The notes: generated by a model from the letters alone, not told the origin. Positions 25,760 to 34,583 are shown, counted from the first letter of the stretch. The stretch is 64,000 nt of DNA from Bacillus sp. ISL-34 (GCF_018613325.1 NZ_JAGGQJ010000021.1:1-64000), one strand, 5' to 3'. Numbers and translations are program-made.

Positions 25760-26389
25760 TTAAATTCCTGTTTTTATGCCAAAACCTATTAAAATTAACC
25801 CTGTTGATTTTTGGAATGCTTTCTGGAATTTGGAGTTGTTCATCCATTTTTTTGCGTAATCAATTAAATAAACAAGAAATAGAAACCACAGTACAGCGAG
25901 TAAGGTTAAGATGAAGGCTAATATAATCAATTGCTGGTTTACATTTCCGTTCAAATTGATAAATTGAGGCATGATTGTTATATAAACTAAAACGGTCTTT
26001 GGATTAAGAATATTATTAAGTAATGCCTGCATAAAGGAATCTTTATTATGCCGATTTGAATGCTTTGCAGGTGTATTTGCTTGTGCTTGAATTTCTTTTA
26101 AAGAAAAAGCGCTTTTAGCAAAAAAACTTTTTATTCCTAAATAAATTAAGTAGGCGGCTCCCAAATATTTGATTGCACTAAATAGAATCACAGACTTTGC
26201 AATGACAACAGATAATCCAAGAATAGCGATAAGCGTCCAAAAAGAAAGTCCCGTTGCCATTCCGAGAACGGTATACCGTCCCGCTTTTGTACCATGGCTA
26301 AGCGTGTTTTTCACTAAGAGCATAGTATCTGCTCCTGGTATAATAACCATCATTGCAACTATTGAAATGTATGTAAGTAAGCTATCCAT
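25760..26389 (-). CDS. LysE/RhtB-family exporter
   Basis: 209 residues with about six membrane helices. The signature IIPGADTMLLVKNTLSHG near the N-terminus is typical of LysE/RhtB amino-acid exporters, as is LNPKTVLVYITIMPQFI. These efflux amino acids or homoserine-lactone-like compounds; the substrate here is unknown. AGGGAG precedes the ATG. It is divergent from a TrmB-type regulator gene and probably controlled by it through the 141-base intergenic region. Confidence 0.9.
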   Translation of the reverse strand: MDSLLTYISIVAMMVIIPGADTMLLVKNTLSHGTKAGRYTVLGMATGLSFWTLIAILGLSVVIAKSVILFSAIKYLGAAYLIYLGIKSFFAKSAFSLKEIQAQANTPAKHSNRHNKDSFMQALLNNILNPKTVLVYITIMPQFINLNGNVNQQLIILAFILTLLAVLWFLFLVYLIDYAKKWMNNSKFQKAFQKSTGLILIGFGIKTGI

Positions 26390-26413
26390 GATATTTCTCC
26401 CTTTCCCTTTAAT

Positions 26414-26509
26414 AGTGGCTACTCAAGTAACTACTTATGTAAGTATATTAGATGAAAATGGAAAACGTCAACAGATTTTGTTAAAATATTAGTTACAAAG
26501 GTAGCGACT
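26414..26509. promoter_or_regulatory. Divergent lysE/trmB control region with inverted repeat
   Basis: AGTGGCTACTCAAGTAACT (26414-26432) is matched in inverted orientation by AGTTACAAAGGTAGCGACT (26491-26509), 14 of 19 positions. The pair brackets a minus-strand promoter for the exporter: -35 TTGACG (complement of 26466-26471), 18-bp spacer, -10 TATACT (complement of 26442-26447). The repeats are good candidates for the TrmB-type regulator's binding sites. Confidence 0.6.
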
Positions 26510-26529
26510 AAGGTTGTGTTGGAGGGTTT

Positions 26530-27357
26530 ATGAAAGAAAACATTTTAGAAACATTAAAAAATCTAAATTTTACCGAATATGAAGCGAAAGCATATCTTAC
26601 CTTATTGGAAGAATCGCCATTAACAGGCTATGCAGTAGCAAAAAACTCCGGTGTACCGCGTTCAAGAATATATGAAATTCTGGACAGTCTGGCAATAAGA
26701 GGAGATATTCTGGTTAGTCCTGGAAACACACCACAGTATACGCCTGTTCCTGCAAAGGAGCTAATAAAAAACCGTCGGGTGAAAGCAGAAGAGAATTTTG
26801 AACTGGCAGAAAAATCATTAGCGGAGTTTGAACGTTCTGCAAATGATCGTGAAAATATCTGGAATATCATGGGACGCAGTGAAATACTCGATAAGGTTAA
26901 AGCTTGTATATTATCTGCTGAAAAAAGAATACTCTTAGAGATTTGGGAAGACGAATTCGATGAATTAGAGCCCGAACTTAGACAGGCAGCAAATAAAGGG
27001 GTCAATGTAACAATCATTGCCTATGGGGAAATCGTCTGTGATTTTGCTAATGTTTACCTCCATTATATGGGTTATGCAATTACAGAAGAGTATGGCGGAC
27101 GATGGCTTGTTATTAGTGGAGATGATTCGGAAGTGGTAGCAGGCATTGTATCGCTTGGTAAAGATAGCCGTGCAGCATGGACCATGCATGTAGGTTTAGT
27201 GATGCCCATTACAGAAGTCATGATTCATGATTTGTATCTAATGGAAATCATGGAGAAACATAGAGATCTTTTAGAAGATAGTTTTGGTGTAAACCTCGCC
27301 AATTTACGGAAAAAATTTTCTATCCATCCAGATTATAAAAAACATTATGTGGACTAG
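26530..27357 (+). CDS. TrmB-family transcriptional regulator
   Basis: 275 residues. An N-terminal TrmB winged helix (NFTEYEAKAYLTLLEESP, then GVPRSRIYEILDSL) is followed by a coiled-coil linker and a C-terminal effector domain of the TrmB/PLD-like type (about 110-250). Bacillaceae often carry such regulators next to transporters; here the divergent LysE exporter is the obvious target. GGAGGG lies just upstream of the ATG. Confidence 0.9.
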   Translation: MKENILETLKNLNFTEYEAKAYLTLLEESPLTGYAVAKNSGVPRSRIYEILDSLAIRGDILVSPGNTPQYTPVPAKELIKNRRVKAEENFELAEKSLAEFERSANDRENIWNIMGRSEILDKVKACILSAEKRILLEIWEDEFDELEPELRQAANKGVNVTIIAYGEIVCDFANVYLHYMGYAITEEYGGRWLVISGDDSEVVAGIVSLGKDSRAAWTMHVGLVMPITEVMIHDLYLMEIMEKHRDLLEDSFGVNLANLRKKFSIHPDYKKHYVD

Positions 27358-27609
27358 ATTTATGCTATTTTTGTCTGTTTTTTACAAGATAAGAAAAGCA
27401 TACTTACAAGTCAATTTTAGGGGCATGAATCCAGGCAGGATTTATGCCTAATAATGTTGTAGTTAAAGTTACTTATTGAGCTATAGGCAGATATTTAACA
27501 AATTTAACTATATTAAAATATGGAAAAGGGTATAATAAGAAATGTAATAAAGAATTGGATTAACATTTTTGATATCCGGATTACTAAGACAGAAGGAGAA
27601 ATGATTCAT

Positions 27610-28056
27610 TTGAATAACAAAGAAACAAAGGTTATCGAGTTACCTGCCAACTATGAGGAATTAAAAAAATCAGCCAATCGCAAATCTAATTGGAGAGAAC
27701 GTTTAGATGCAATCGAAGAATTAGGTCAGTCAAAAAATAAACAAGTAATCGATATTCTCACACATATCATGAATAATGATTCTGTATATAAAGTTCAAGA
27801 GGCAGCCTACCGTCAATTGAAAAGTTTAGGCGAAGATGTTCAATTGCCAGCAAGGAAAAAGGGCGAGTTGGTTAAAGGTTTAACCAAAATCTTAGTCAGG
27901 ATCAAGAAGAGTTTACCAGAAAATCACACATATTCTGAATTCAAAGAGAAACTTCAGAAGATGAGAATGGATATATATGATACATATGAGGGTGAAAAAG
28001 GAGCAGACTTTGATAAGTGGCTTGAAAATACGTGGTCAGCTTTATCGAAAAGATAA
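27610..28056 (+). CDS. HEAT-repeat-containing protein
   Basis: About 148 residues. A HEAT-like helical repeat is visible (SNWRERLDAIEELGQ, KQVIDILTHIMNND, YKVQEAAYRQLKSLG), followed by a charged helical C-terminus (FDKWLENTWSALSKR). The start is uncertain. The TTG at 27610 has AAGGAG 11 bases upstream; ATG 27601 is only two bases from that site; ATG 27520 has no site. HEAT repeats usually bind proteins, and no function is implied. Terminator at 28089-28113. Confidence 0.72.
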   Translation: MNNKETKVIELPANYEELKKSANRKSNWRERLDAIEELGQSKNKQVIDILTHIMNNDSVYKVQEAAYRQLKSLGEDVQLPARKKGELVKGLTKILVRIKKSLPENHTYSEFKEKLQKMRMDIYDTYEGEKGADFDKWLENTWSALSKR

Positions 28057-28088
28057 AAGATGAAAGAAAAATAAGCAATATTTGAAGC

Positions 28089-28113
28089 AGGAGCAAAATT
28101 TTGCTCCTTTTTC
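28089..28113 (+). terminator. Terminator
   Basis: AGGAGCAAAA (28089-28098) and TTTTGCTCCT (28099-28108), then Ts. It ends the HEAT-repeat gene. Confidence 0.8.
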
Positions 28114-28266
28114 TTATGTATAAAACAAAAGTTTTAGCTATGGTATGCTAATATATTTTAAAGAGGAAGTATATGGCTGTTAGCTTCAATTTGAAATCAA
28201 ACGGCTATACGCAGCTCCAAACCACTGTGAAAACCGATATATACATACGAATTCAGGGGAGAAAAG

Positions 28267-29076
28267 ATGACAGATTATATTGAACTTTGGAAACAGGCAA
28301 TGGCAGATCATACAGGGAAAATACCTAACAGGCTGAAAGATGATGCAGCAGAAGAAGCTTTTTGGTCTTCTAGAGTGGCAGGGAAAAAACAACATAAAGC
28401 GGACCCATATGCAAAAATTGTACAGCAAGAGTTATTGGCATTATTAAAACAGGATGATCATGTATTGGAAATCGGCCCTGGATGGGGCAATTATACATTT
28501 GATATTGCAAAAGAAGTCAGGAAGCTAACATGTATAGATAGTTCCAAAAGCATTATCAATTTTTTGGAATCCCAGGCGAACGAAAAAGGTTTCGAAAACA
28601 TGGAGTTGATTCATGATAAGTGGGAAAGTGATAGCAAAAGAGACAAATATGATGTAGTATTTGGTTTTAATTGTTATTACCGTATGACAGAAATCGGTCA
28701 AACCTTATTAAAAATGAATGAGTCTGCAGCCCGTTTAGTGATAGCAGGTATGACAACCGGACCAGAAAAACCACATTATATGGAATTGAAGCAGCGAGGT
28801 TATACAATCAATTTAAGAAAGCGGGATTACATACATATCTTGAATATTTTGTATCAACTTGGAATACTGGCGGACTGTAAGATCGTTAAATTGAAAAGTA
28901 AAAAAATTTATTCCTCCTATGAAGAAATGATTCGCGATAATACAACAAAAATTCTTAATGAACATTTTTCCTATGATGAAGTAAAAACGATCCTTAATAA
29001 ATATGTGGTGGAAAAAGAAGGAACTTTCGAATACGAATATCCGTTTCATGCAGCTTTGATGTATTGGAATCCGTGA
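28267..29076 (+). CDS. SAM-dependent methyltransferase
   Basis: 269 residues. Class I methyltransferase motif I is VLEIGPGWGNYTFD (about residues 65-78), followed by the acidic end of the next strand, LTCIDSSKS. The C-terminal half is less conserved and probably binds the substrate. GGGGAG lies upstream of the ATG and a terminator follows at once. The substrate is not predictable; there is no partner gene. Confidence 0.82.
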   Translation: MTDYIELWKQAMADHTGKIPNRLKDDAAEEAFWSSRVAGKKQHKADPYAKIVQQELLALLKQDDHVLEIGPGWGNYTFDIAKEVRKLTCIDSSKSIINFLESQANEKGFENMELIHDKWESDSKRDKYDVVFGFNCYYRMTEIGQTLLKMNESAARLVIAGMTTGPEKPHYMELKQRGYTINLRKRDYIHILNILYQLGILADCKIVKLKSKKIYSSYEEMIRDNTTKILNEHFSYDEVKTILNKYVVEKEGTFEYEYPFHAALMYWNP

Positions 29077-29093
29077 TGAATTTAATTTTCCAG

Positions 29094-29131
29094 TACCTTT
29101 TTCTCTGAACTTCAGGAAAAAGGTATTTTTT
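29094..29131 (+). terminator. Terminator after the methyltransferase
   Basis: TACCTTTTTC (29094-29103) and GAAAAAGGTA (29116-29125), then Ts. Confidence 0.8.
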
Positions 29132-29202
29132 CTACTGGACATTCGCAAACTATACTAACAAGGCTACAAAACAATGATGATAATACGGAGTGTGAATGAT
29201 AA

Positions 29203-29343
29203 ATGAAAGAAATATCCGAAAAGCGATTTTGTGAAACTTGTAAAAAAGAGACCGTTCATACAGTAACTGAAGATGCATTGGAAATAGAATATTCATGTAA
29301 TGAGTGCGGTAAGCACCAAGACATTTTCAAGACATTTTTTTAG
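29203..29343 (+). CDS. Small zinc-ribbon protein (46 aa)
   Basis: 46 residues with two CxxC-type pairs: CETCKKE (Cys10, Cys13) and CNECGKH (Cys32, Cys35). The layout is a minimal zinc ribbon. A CGGAGTGTGA site lies about ten bases upstream. It is below normal gene-calling length. Such mini-ribbons occur singly in Bacillus and may bind nucleic acid or act as metal carriers; no partner is evident. The following 29344-29640 stretch shows nothing identifiable. Confidence 0.65.
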   Translation: MKEISEKRFCETCKKETVHTVTEDALEIEYSCNECGKHQDIFKTFF

Positions 29344-29652
29344 AAAAGATTCGAACCAAATTCGCAATCAGAATTTGTTGCAAGGTAAGAAGTTCGACTA
29401 AAGTTGACTTTTTTTGTATTTGGGGATGACAGAATTCCCTCGCATTCTCCGTTAATTTTTGCATTTCCCCATACTTAGAGCGGAACGAAATCCAACTGAA
29501 TAGTTAAAAGCCTGCCAAAACAAGTGGACCTCCATCTAGTGCAATAGTTACATTCCCGCTAGCCGCCACTGGGTTTGGCCTCTCAATCATTATTTATACA
29601 ATCACTTGAAAAAAATACAGCGGTAATATTTTTTAATCTCTATTTCACCAGC

Positions 29653-29675
29653 ATGCAATATGTGATATATTGCAT
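29653..29675. promoter_or_regulatory. Perfect palindrome, likely GntR operator
   Basis: ATGCAATAT (29653-29661) and ATATTGCAT (29667-29675) are perfect inverted 9-bp arms around GTGAT. The site lies 35 bases before the start of a GntR-type regulator gene, the usual position for autoregulation. Confidence 0.75.
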
Positions 29676-29709
29676 ATTATGTAATGATATTTAGAGGAGG
29701 ATATAGCCG

Positions 29710-30405
29710 TTGGCACATTCAGATTCATCACAAAAAATTAAACGCACTTCTGTACGTGAAGAAGCATATATGATCTTACGGGATTGGATAGTTCAGGGAA
29801 TCCTTACGCCTGGCCAGCAATTACGCGACAAAGAATTAGCCGAACAATTGGGAGTAAGCAGAACCCCTATTAGAGAAGCACTATTAAGGCTTGAGGATGA
29901 GGGATTTGTTGAGACCAAGCCGAGCCGTTCAACTATTGTTTCTCCTATTCGATTCGATGAGGTATTAAACATATATTCCGTTGTATGGACACTGGAAAAG
30001 CTGGCTATGGAACAGGCTTTTGATTTCATTGAAGAAAAAAACTTAATTGAGATGGAAGCCATCAATCATGAAGTGAAAAAAGCAATCGACGAAGGAAATC
30101 AAAGAGTGGCCGTTCAGAAAGATAATGACTTTCATTCCATTTACATCAATCTTTCTACAAATGATGAATTGAAGCGGATTCTATCGGGACTCAAACAAAA
30201 ACTTAAACGAATGGAACTGTTTTATTTCAATCAAGTAAGTGATGTTCATCTTTCCGTTAATGAGCATGATCAGATCATACAGGCAATAAGGAACGGAAGT
30301 CTCACTTTGGTGCTAGAGGTGATAGAAAAGAACTGGAAAGAAAGTTATTTTAGAATTCAAGCCCATACGGAACGTGTAAAAAGTGGGGTGGAAAAAAATG
30401 AGTAA
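29710..30405 (+). CDS. GntR-family (FCD) transcriptional regulator
   Basis: 231 residues from a TTG with AGAGGAGG 9 bases upstream. Residues about 14-80 are the GntR winged helix (LTPGQQLRDKELAEQLGVSR, TPIREALLRLEDEGFV). Residues about 90-215 are an all-helical FCD effector domain. The gene overlaps the EamA-family permease gene by eight bases, so it probably controls that transporter and itself through the palindrome at 29653-29675. FCD regulators mostly sense small organic or amino acids. Confidence 0.92.
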   Translation: MAHSDSSQKIKRTSVREEAYMILRDWIVQGILTPGQQLRDKELAEQLGVSRTPIREALLRLEDEGFVETKPSRSTIVSPIRFDEVLNIYSVVWTLEKLAMEQAFDFIEEKNLIEMEAINHEVKKAIDEGNQRVAVQKDNDFHSIYINLSTNDELKRILSGLKQKLKRMELFYFNQVSDVHLSVNEHDQIIQAIRNGSLTLVLEVIEKNWKESYFRIQAHTERVKSGVEKNE

Positions 30406-31315
30406 TGATACGTTAGTTGCTATATCACCTTCAAGAAACAAAGGGATTGCACTAGTACTGACGGGCGCTGCGTTATGGGGAGTATCAGGGACGGCAGCTC
30501 AATATCTATTTCAGCAGCAAGGTTTCAGTCCTGAGTGGCTTACTGTTGTACGCTTGTTGCTTTCTGGTATCATCTTATTGGGTGTCGCTTATAAGAATGA
30601 GAGAATGAAAGTTTTTGAGAATTGGAAAAATAAAAAAGATGCGCTTCAAATTATCCTTTTTGCCATTCTCGGAATGCTCGCTGTTCAATACACATATTTT
30701 GCAGCAATTGAACATGGAAACGCAGCAACTGCCACTGTCCTTCAATACTTGGCACCGGCCCTGATCACTTGTTATTTAGCCATTCGCTCCAAACGTTTTC
30801 CAAGCATAACTGTGAGTGTAGCTGTGATCATAGCGATTTTAGGCACTTTTTTGCTTGTGACGGGAGGGAGCATACATTCACTTTCCATTTCCGGGTGGGC
30901 AGTATTTTGGGGAGTAACATCAGCTTTTGCATTGGCATTCTATACATTGCAGCCTTATGAACTCCTTTCAAGATGGGGTTCAATGATTGTTGTGGGATGG
31001 GGCATGTTGATTGGAGGCATATGCTTTAGCATGATCCATCCTCCATGGGCATTTGAAGGCATTTGGACGTTACCTTCATTTTCAGCGGTTTTGTTCATCA
31101 TCATTTTCGGTACGATCATTGCTTTTTATTTTTATTTGGAAAGTACCAAATTCATCTCGGCTTCTGAGGTAAGTTTATTTGCTTCGGTTGAGCCATTATC
31201 CGCAACCTTAATATCCGTTTTCTGGCTGAATGTAACATTCGGTTTTGCCGAGTGGCTCGGCACACTTTGCATTATTAGCACCATTACGATTTTATCGATC
31301 GTAAAAAACAAGTAA
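30398..31315 (+). CDS. EamA-family (DMT) transporter
   Basis: 305 residues from the ATG at 30398 (GGGGTGG seven bases upstream); a GTG at 30383 is possible. It has ten predicted membrane helices in two EamA halves (VLTGAALWGVSGTAAQYLF and GWAVFWGVTSAFALAFYTLQ). Drug/metabolite transporters of this type usually export amino acids or metabolites. It is translationally coupled to its GntR regulator and ends in a strong terminator. Confidence 0.9.
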   Translation: MSNDTLVAISPSRNKGIALVLTGAALWGVSGTAAQYLFQQQGFSPEWLTVVRLLLSGIILLGVAYKNERMKVFENWKNKKDALQIILFAILGMLAVQYTYFAAIEHGNAATATVLQYLAPALITCYLAIRSKRFPSITVSVAVIIAILGTFLLVTGGSIHSLSISGWAVFWGVTSAFALAFYTLQPYELLSRWGSMIVVGWGMLIGGICFSMIHPPWAFEGIWTLPSFSAVLFIIIFGTIIAFYFYLESTKFISASEVSLFASVEPLSATLISVFWLNVTFGFAEWLGTLCIISTITILSIVKNK

Positions 31316-31400
31316 GGTCAGTAGTAAAGGGCAAAATAAAGGAATCTTGCTGTAGTTTATATAATACTTGGAGATAAAAACCAATTGCTTTTAGGATCAA

Positions 31401-31447
31401 AAAAGATCACCCCCTGTTCGATTATGTTCAGGGAGTGATCTTTTTTT
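31401..31447 (+). terminator. Terminator after the EamA gene
   Basis: AAAAGATCACCCCCTG (31401-31416) and CAGGGAGTGATCTTTT (31429-31444), one mismatch, then Ts. The remaining gap to 31625 shows nothing further. Confidence 0.85.
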
Positions 31448-31625
31448 ATAAAGGTTTGCTTCTATCTGTACAACCGATTTCCCAAGTGAGTCATTATATT
31501 CGGATTCATGGCCAATTACTATGGACTAACAAAATTAATTGGACAATCGTGCAATCTTTCTAACAAGGGCCTTCATATACTAGCCTTACGGAGACATTAC
31601 ATCAAAGGTAAAGAGGAGATCATAA

Positions 31626-32552
31626 ATGAATAGTAAGAATGGGATGCAAAATGAAAGCCGAACGTTTGTCGGTGGTGATATCTGGGATCAAATTGGTCTC
31701 AGGGAAATTAAGGCACTCAAGCATAAAGTCCTTCATGAAGGGATTAGCAAATATCAGGATATCAATGTAGTGGAAGCTAAAGATATAAGAATGTATCTCA
31801 ATGAACAACTGCAGTTCTCTTCATTAGATGAACGCATCTATCATGAGGCACTCGTTCATCCTGCAATGACTTTGTCTAAAAAACGGTCACGCGTCTTAAT
31901 TTTAGGGGGAGGAGATGGACTGGCCCTTCGAGAAGTCCTCAAGTACAGTGATGTAAAGCGTGTTGATCTTGTCGATATTGATTCGGAAATCATTAAAGTA
32001 GCAAAGAGTGTTCGCAAGATTGTAGAGCTTAACGAGGGATCATTCCTTGATAGACGTGTAAAAGTTCATATCCAGGACGCCCAGAAATACGTTTCTTCAA
32101 ATACTCGCAAATATAATGTGATCATTGTAGATTTCCCGGACCCAGCAAATGAAATCTTAGGCAAATTATACACAAAAGAGCTTTTTAGCCGTCTATACAG
32201 TTTCCTTGCAGATGATGGAGTAATAGTCTGCCAATCCAATTCACCGGACGATGCCCCGCTCGTTTATTGGAGTATAGGACGGACAATCAGGAGTGCCGGG
32301 TTCGATGTCATGAGTTACCACACAATCGTTCCATCTTTTGGTGACTGGGGCTTTCATATGGCTGCAAAGAAATTCAGGACGAAACGCATGGATAAACTAT
32401 CAATTAATGTCCCCTATGGAACTCTTCCAAAAGATTTATCTTCATTGTTTCAATTTAAGGATTATCACCTTTATGAGCGTAGATATGCAAAAGTAAATAC
32501 ACTCGACCAACTCACACTTCATCAATTTTATCAGCAGGAAATGGATTATTGA
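31626..32552 (+). CDS. Spermidine synthase-like aminopropyltransferase
   Basis: 308 residues of the polyamine (PABS) fold. Recognisable are LDERIYHEALVHPAM, the SAM-binding VLILGGGDGLALREVL and VDLVDIDSEI. The active-site loop reads VDFPDPANE where bacterial SpeE usually has DxTDP; DFPDP is more usual in the long membrane-linked SpeE relatives. Its N-terminus has no membrane helices. It transfers an aminopropyl group from decarboxylated SAM, the product of the SpeD encoded next. A GAGGAG site precedes the ATG. Amine acceptor (putrescine, agmatine or other) unknown. Confidence 0.88.
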   Translation: MNSKNGMQNESRTFVGGDIWDQIGLREIKALKHKVLHEGISKYQDINVVEAKDIRMYLNEQLQFSSLDERIYHEALVHPAMTLSKKRSRVLILGGGDGLALREVLKYSDVKRVDLVDIDSEIIKVAKSVRKIVELNEGSFLDRRVKVHIQDAQKYVSSNTRKYNVIIVDFPDPANEILGKLYTKELFSRLYSFLADDGVIVCQSNSPDDAPLVYWSIGRTIRSAGFDVMSYHTIVPSFGDWGFHMAAKKFRTKRMDKLSINVPYGTLPKDLSSLFQFKDYHLYERRYAKVNTLDQLTLHQFYQQEMDY

Positions 32553-32567
32553 AAATTATTATAGGAC

Positions 32568-32600
32568 ATCGCCAACTTTTATTTAGTTGGCGATATTTTT
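32568..32600 (+). terminator. Terminator between the speE-like gene and speD
   Basis: ATCGCCAACT (32568-32577) and AGTTGGCGAT (32585-32594), then a T-run. It suggests separate or attenuated transcription of speD. Confidence 0.8.
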
Positions 32601-32821
32601 GATTAAATTGAAAGAAATCTCCAGTTGTTATACATACTTCCGTAAGTAAATGAATGACTTGATTATTCGTGATTTGCGGATTTTTTTTATTTTAAAAGGT
32701 TGTCCAACCGCAATTAATCATTCATGCATAAACTGTAATATTAAATGGTAATGGAGTGGGCCACACTTATGGATTTAAACTGATATGGGCCCATGAATTG
32801 ATAGAGAAAGGGGAACAAACA

Positions 32822-33211
32822 ATGGAAACTAAAGGATTCCATGTCATTATTGATGCGTTTAACTGTAAATCTAGTATTCTTGATGACGCCGATGAACTAG
32901 AAAAACAATTGGATCTTACAGCTGAGCGATTGGAAATGATCGTATTGAATCGCAGCTTTCATAAATTTGAACCATATGGTGTTACAGGAACGCTAATACT
33001 ATCCACCTCACATATGTCCATTCATACATGGCCAGAAAAGAATTATGCCGCCATTGATATTTATACTTGCGGAAAAAAGAATCCATTTCAGGAGGTCCAA
33101 AATATTCTGCAATATTTAGGTGCTGAATACGCAGTCGTATATGATGTTTCTAGAGGAGCGGAGTATATGGCAGAGCAGTCTGTCCGTATAATCCGAAATG
33201 AAAAAAACTAG
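32822..33211 (+). CDS. speD: S-adenosylmethionine decarboxylase proenzyme
   Basis: 129 residues from the ATG at 32822 (AAAGGGG 8 bases upstream); the open frame to 32756 is leader sequence. This pyruvoyl enzyme cuts itself at Ser63 and decarboxylates SAM. Ser63, His68 and Cys83 occupy the positions known for the short prokaryotic enzyme: LSTSHMSIHTWPE and IYTCG. The residue before the processed serine, nearly always Glu (ESH), is Thr here. Together with the speE-like gene it makes the aminopropyl donor and uses it, so the pair forms a polyamine module without local arginine or ornithine decarboxylase genes. Confidence 0.92.
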   Translation: METKGFHVIIDAFNCKSSILDDADELEKQLDLTAERLEMIVLNRSFHKFEPYGVTGTLILSTSHMSIHTWPEKNYAAIDIYTCGKKNPFQEVQNILQYLGAEYAVVYDVSRGAEYMAEQSVRIIRNEKN

Positions 33212-33272
33212 TCACAAACCGTGTAAAACCGCATCAGTTCTAAAGTAATATCAGGGTCGGAAGAGAGGGGAA

Positions 33273-33389
33273 ATGCGAATGGAGCACCAATTGGTCTTTT
33301 CCCTTTCCCAAATACATAAAATGTTTGCGACGATGGGCATAAAGTGCAGGAAACTTGTTGTTTGCATAGAATGGCAATCTATCTATTAG
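33273..33389 (+). CDS. Possible very small protein (36-38 aa)
   Basis: GAGAGGGG lies just upstream of two in-frame ATGs (33273 and 33279), giving MEHQLVFSLSQIHKMF and a stop at 33389. Nothing is recognisable, and length alone makes it doubtful. The rest of the 33212-33570 gap shows only AT-rich DNA. Confidence 0.25.
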   Translation: MRMEHQLVFSLSQIHKMFATMGIKCRKLVVCIEWQSIY

Positions 33390-33570
33390 AGTTATCTCCA
33401 TCTTGAAAAACAGCAACAACTTCTAAAATAAAGTTGCTGCCATTAAAAGGTCTTATTTTAATAGGGAGGACTTGGCATTCCTTCTAAGACATTGGTTTTG
33501 GAAATGCTTTTCTACCACACTATCAGATTTAATAAAATCATTATGAAATGTAATGGAGATCGAGAAGAGT

Positions 33571-33942
33571 TTACCGTATATCTATATAATGTTGCAGTAC
33601 CTTTGATGGGAAGAATTTGAGGGGCAATGGTCGTAAGGATACAATAATAGAAGGGGGCATAGTTAAATTCCGCTGTGCTTGCTTTAAACAGTTATACATT
33701 GCTTTACCGCCAACCGAATTGGCAGAGTGAATAGTAATGCGATTTGCAAAGAGTTTATCTTTGACCATCTTTTGAACAAGCATAAAACCATTCCTGGTTT
33801 TATTTAATAAATCATGGTCCAAAGAGAGATGTTCAATATCAAAGTTTTGCAATAGCTCTATACATTCGTCAATAGTCTCGACTAATACATAGCCATCGGG
33901 AGCTTTCCGATAGTCATCCAGAAAAACGCTGATTTTCTTCAT
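33571..33942 (-). CDS. Stand-alone cyclic-phosphate-processing receiver-domain protein
   Basis: 123 residues. The pattern VFLDDYRKAP, then LSLDHDLL, then ITIHSANSVGGKAMYNCL matches the receiver-like domain (cPPRD) reported beside RNA repair and anti-phage genes. The paired acidic residues after the first strand and the SLDHDL segment resemble a response-regulator receiver without an output domain. AAAGGAG precedes the ATG. It stands alone, with no kinase, RNA ligase or nuclease nearby, so its role cannot be inferred from context. Confidence 0.75.
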   Translation of the reverse strand: MKKISVFLDDYRKAPDGYVLVETIDECIELLQNFDIEHLSLDHDLLNKTRNGFMLVQKMVKDKLFANRITIHSANSVGGKAMYNCLKQAQRNLTMPPSIIVSLRPLPLKFFPSKVLQHYIDIR

Positions 33943-34341
33943 TTCTTATACTCCTTTCCTTATATAAATGTGACTAAGAAAAGTCAATTAAATCCAAGAA
34001 TAATATGGTTTTATATATTAAGTCTAACACAACAATGTAAGAAGGGGACATATTCGACGTTAAAGGCTAATATGCGACAGCCTTTTTCAATAAATTTTCT
34101 TTATACTTATCGTTGTGCTTCTTCAACTAACGGGTCTTTACTAAAAGGAGGAACTGATACTGAGCCACCCCATTATGAAACTAAGTTGCATGGTTTATAA
34201 TAACTAGCGTATTGTCTTTTGATGGTTTAGTAACTGCTTCTAAATATCCCTTGTGAAATACGGGACAAAACATCCGCTTAAAAGTTAATAATTGTAATAA
34301 TTAGGGTAAAAGGTAATATCTTAACTAAAAGGAGAAGGGAT
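33943..34341. other. Intergenic region
   Basis: A 76-codon open frame here (33970-34200) has no ribosome site and no protein-like composition. A small hairpin, AAAGGCT (34062-34068) and AGCCTTT (34079-34085) with a following T-run, may be a terminator. Nothing else is supportable. Confidence 0.4.
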
Positions 34342-34521
34342 ATGTTACATCCAGACGAGATTTACCTTGTACTAAGGGACAAAATGCTGCTGTTGGAGTT
34401 AAAGGAACAAATAAATGACTGTCATATTTTCTACTTATCGATGATTAATGATCAGCTTTCAATGATTGATGATGCTCTAAAAGAATGTAGCGTTGATTAC
34501 TGCAATATATCAAAAGGGTAA
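34342..34521 (+). CDS. Small protein of unknown function (59 aa)
   Basis: 59 residues, MLHPDEIYLVLRDKMLLLEL and on to CSVDYCNISKG, probably two helices. AAAGGAG precedes the ATG at good spacing, and a clear terminator follows (34584-34610), so it is very likely expressed. It carries three cysteines. The helical, acidic character recalls small Bacillus regulatory peptides, but I cannot assign a family. Confidence 0.68.
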   Translation: MLHPDEIYLVLRDKMLLLELKEQINDCHIFYLSMINDQLSMIDDALKECSVDYCNISKG

Positions 34522-34583
34522 AGCCGACATTTACTGTCTTATTTATATAGGGAATCAATTTTTCAACTATATATAACCAGCTT

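Noticed and set aside
33970..34200. 76-codon plus-strand frame
   Set aside because: No ribosome site, a terminator-like hairpin inside it, and no protein-like composition.
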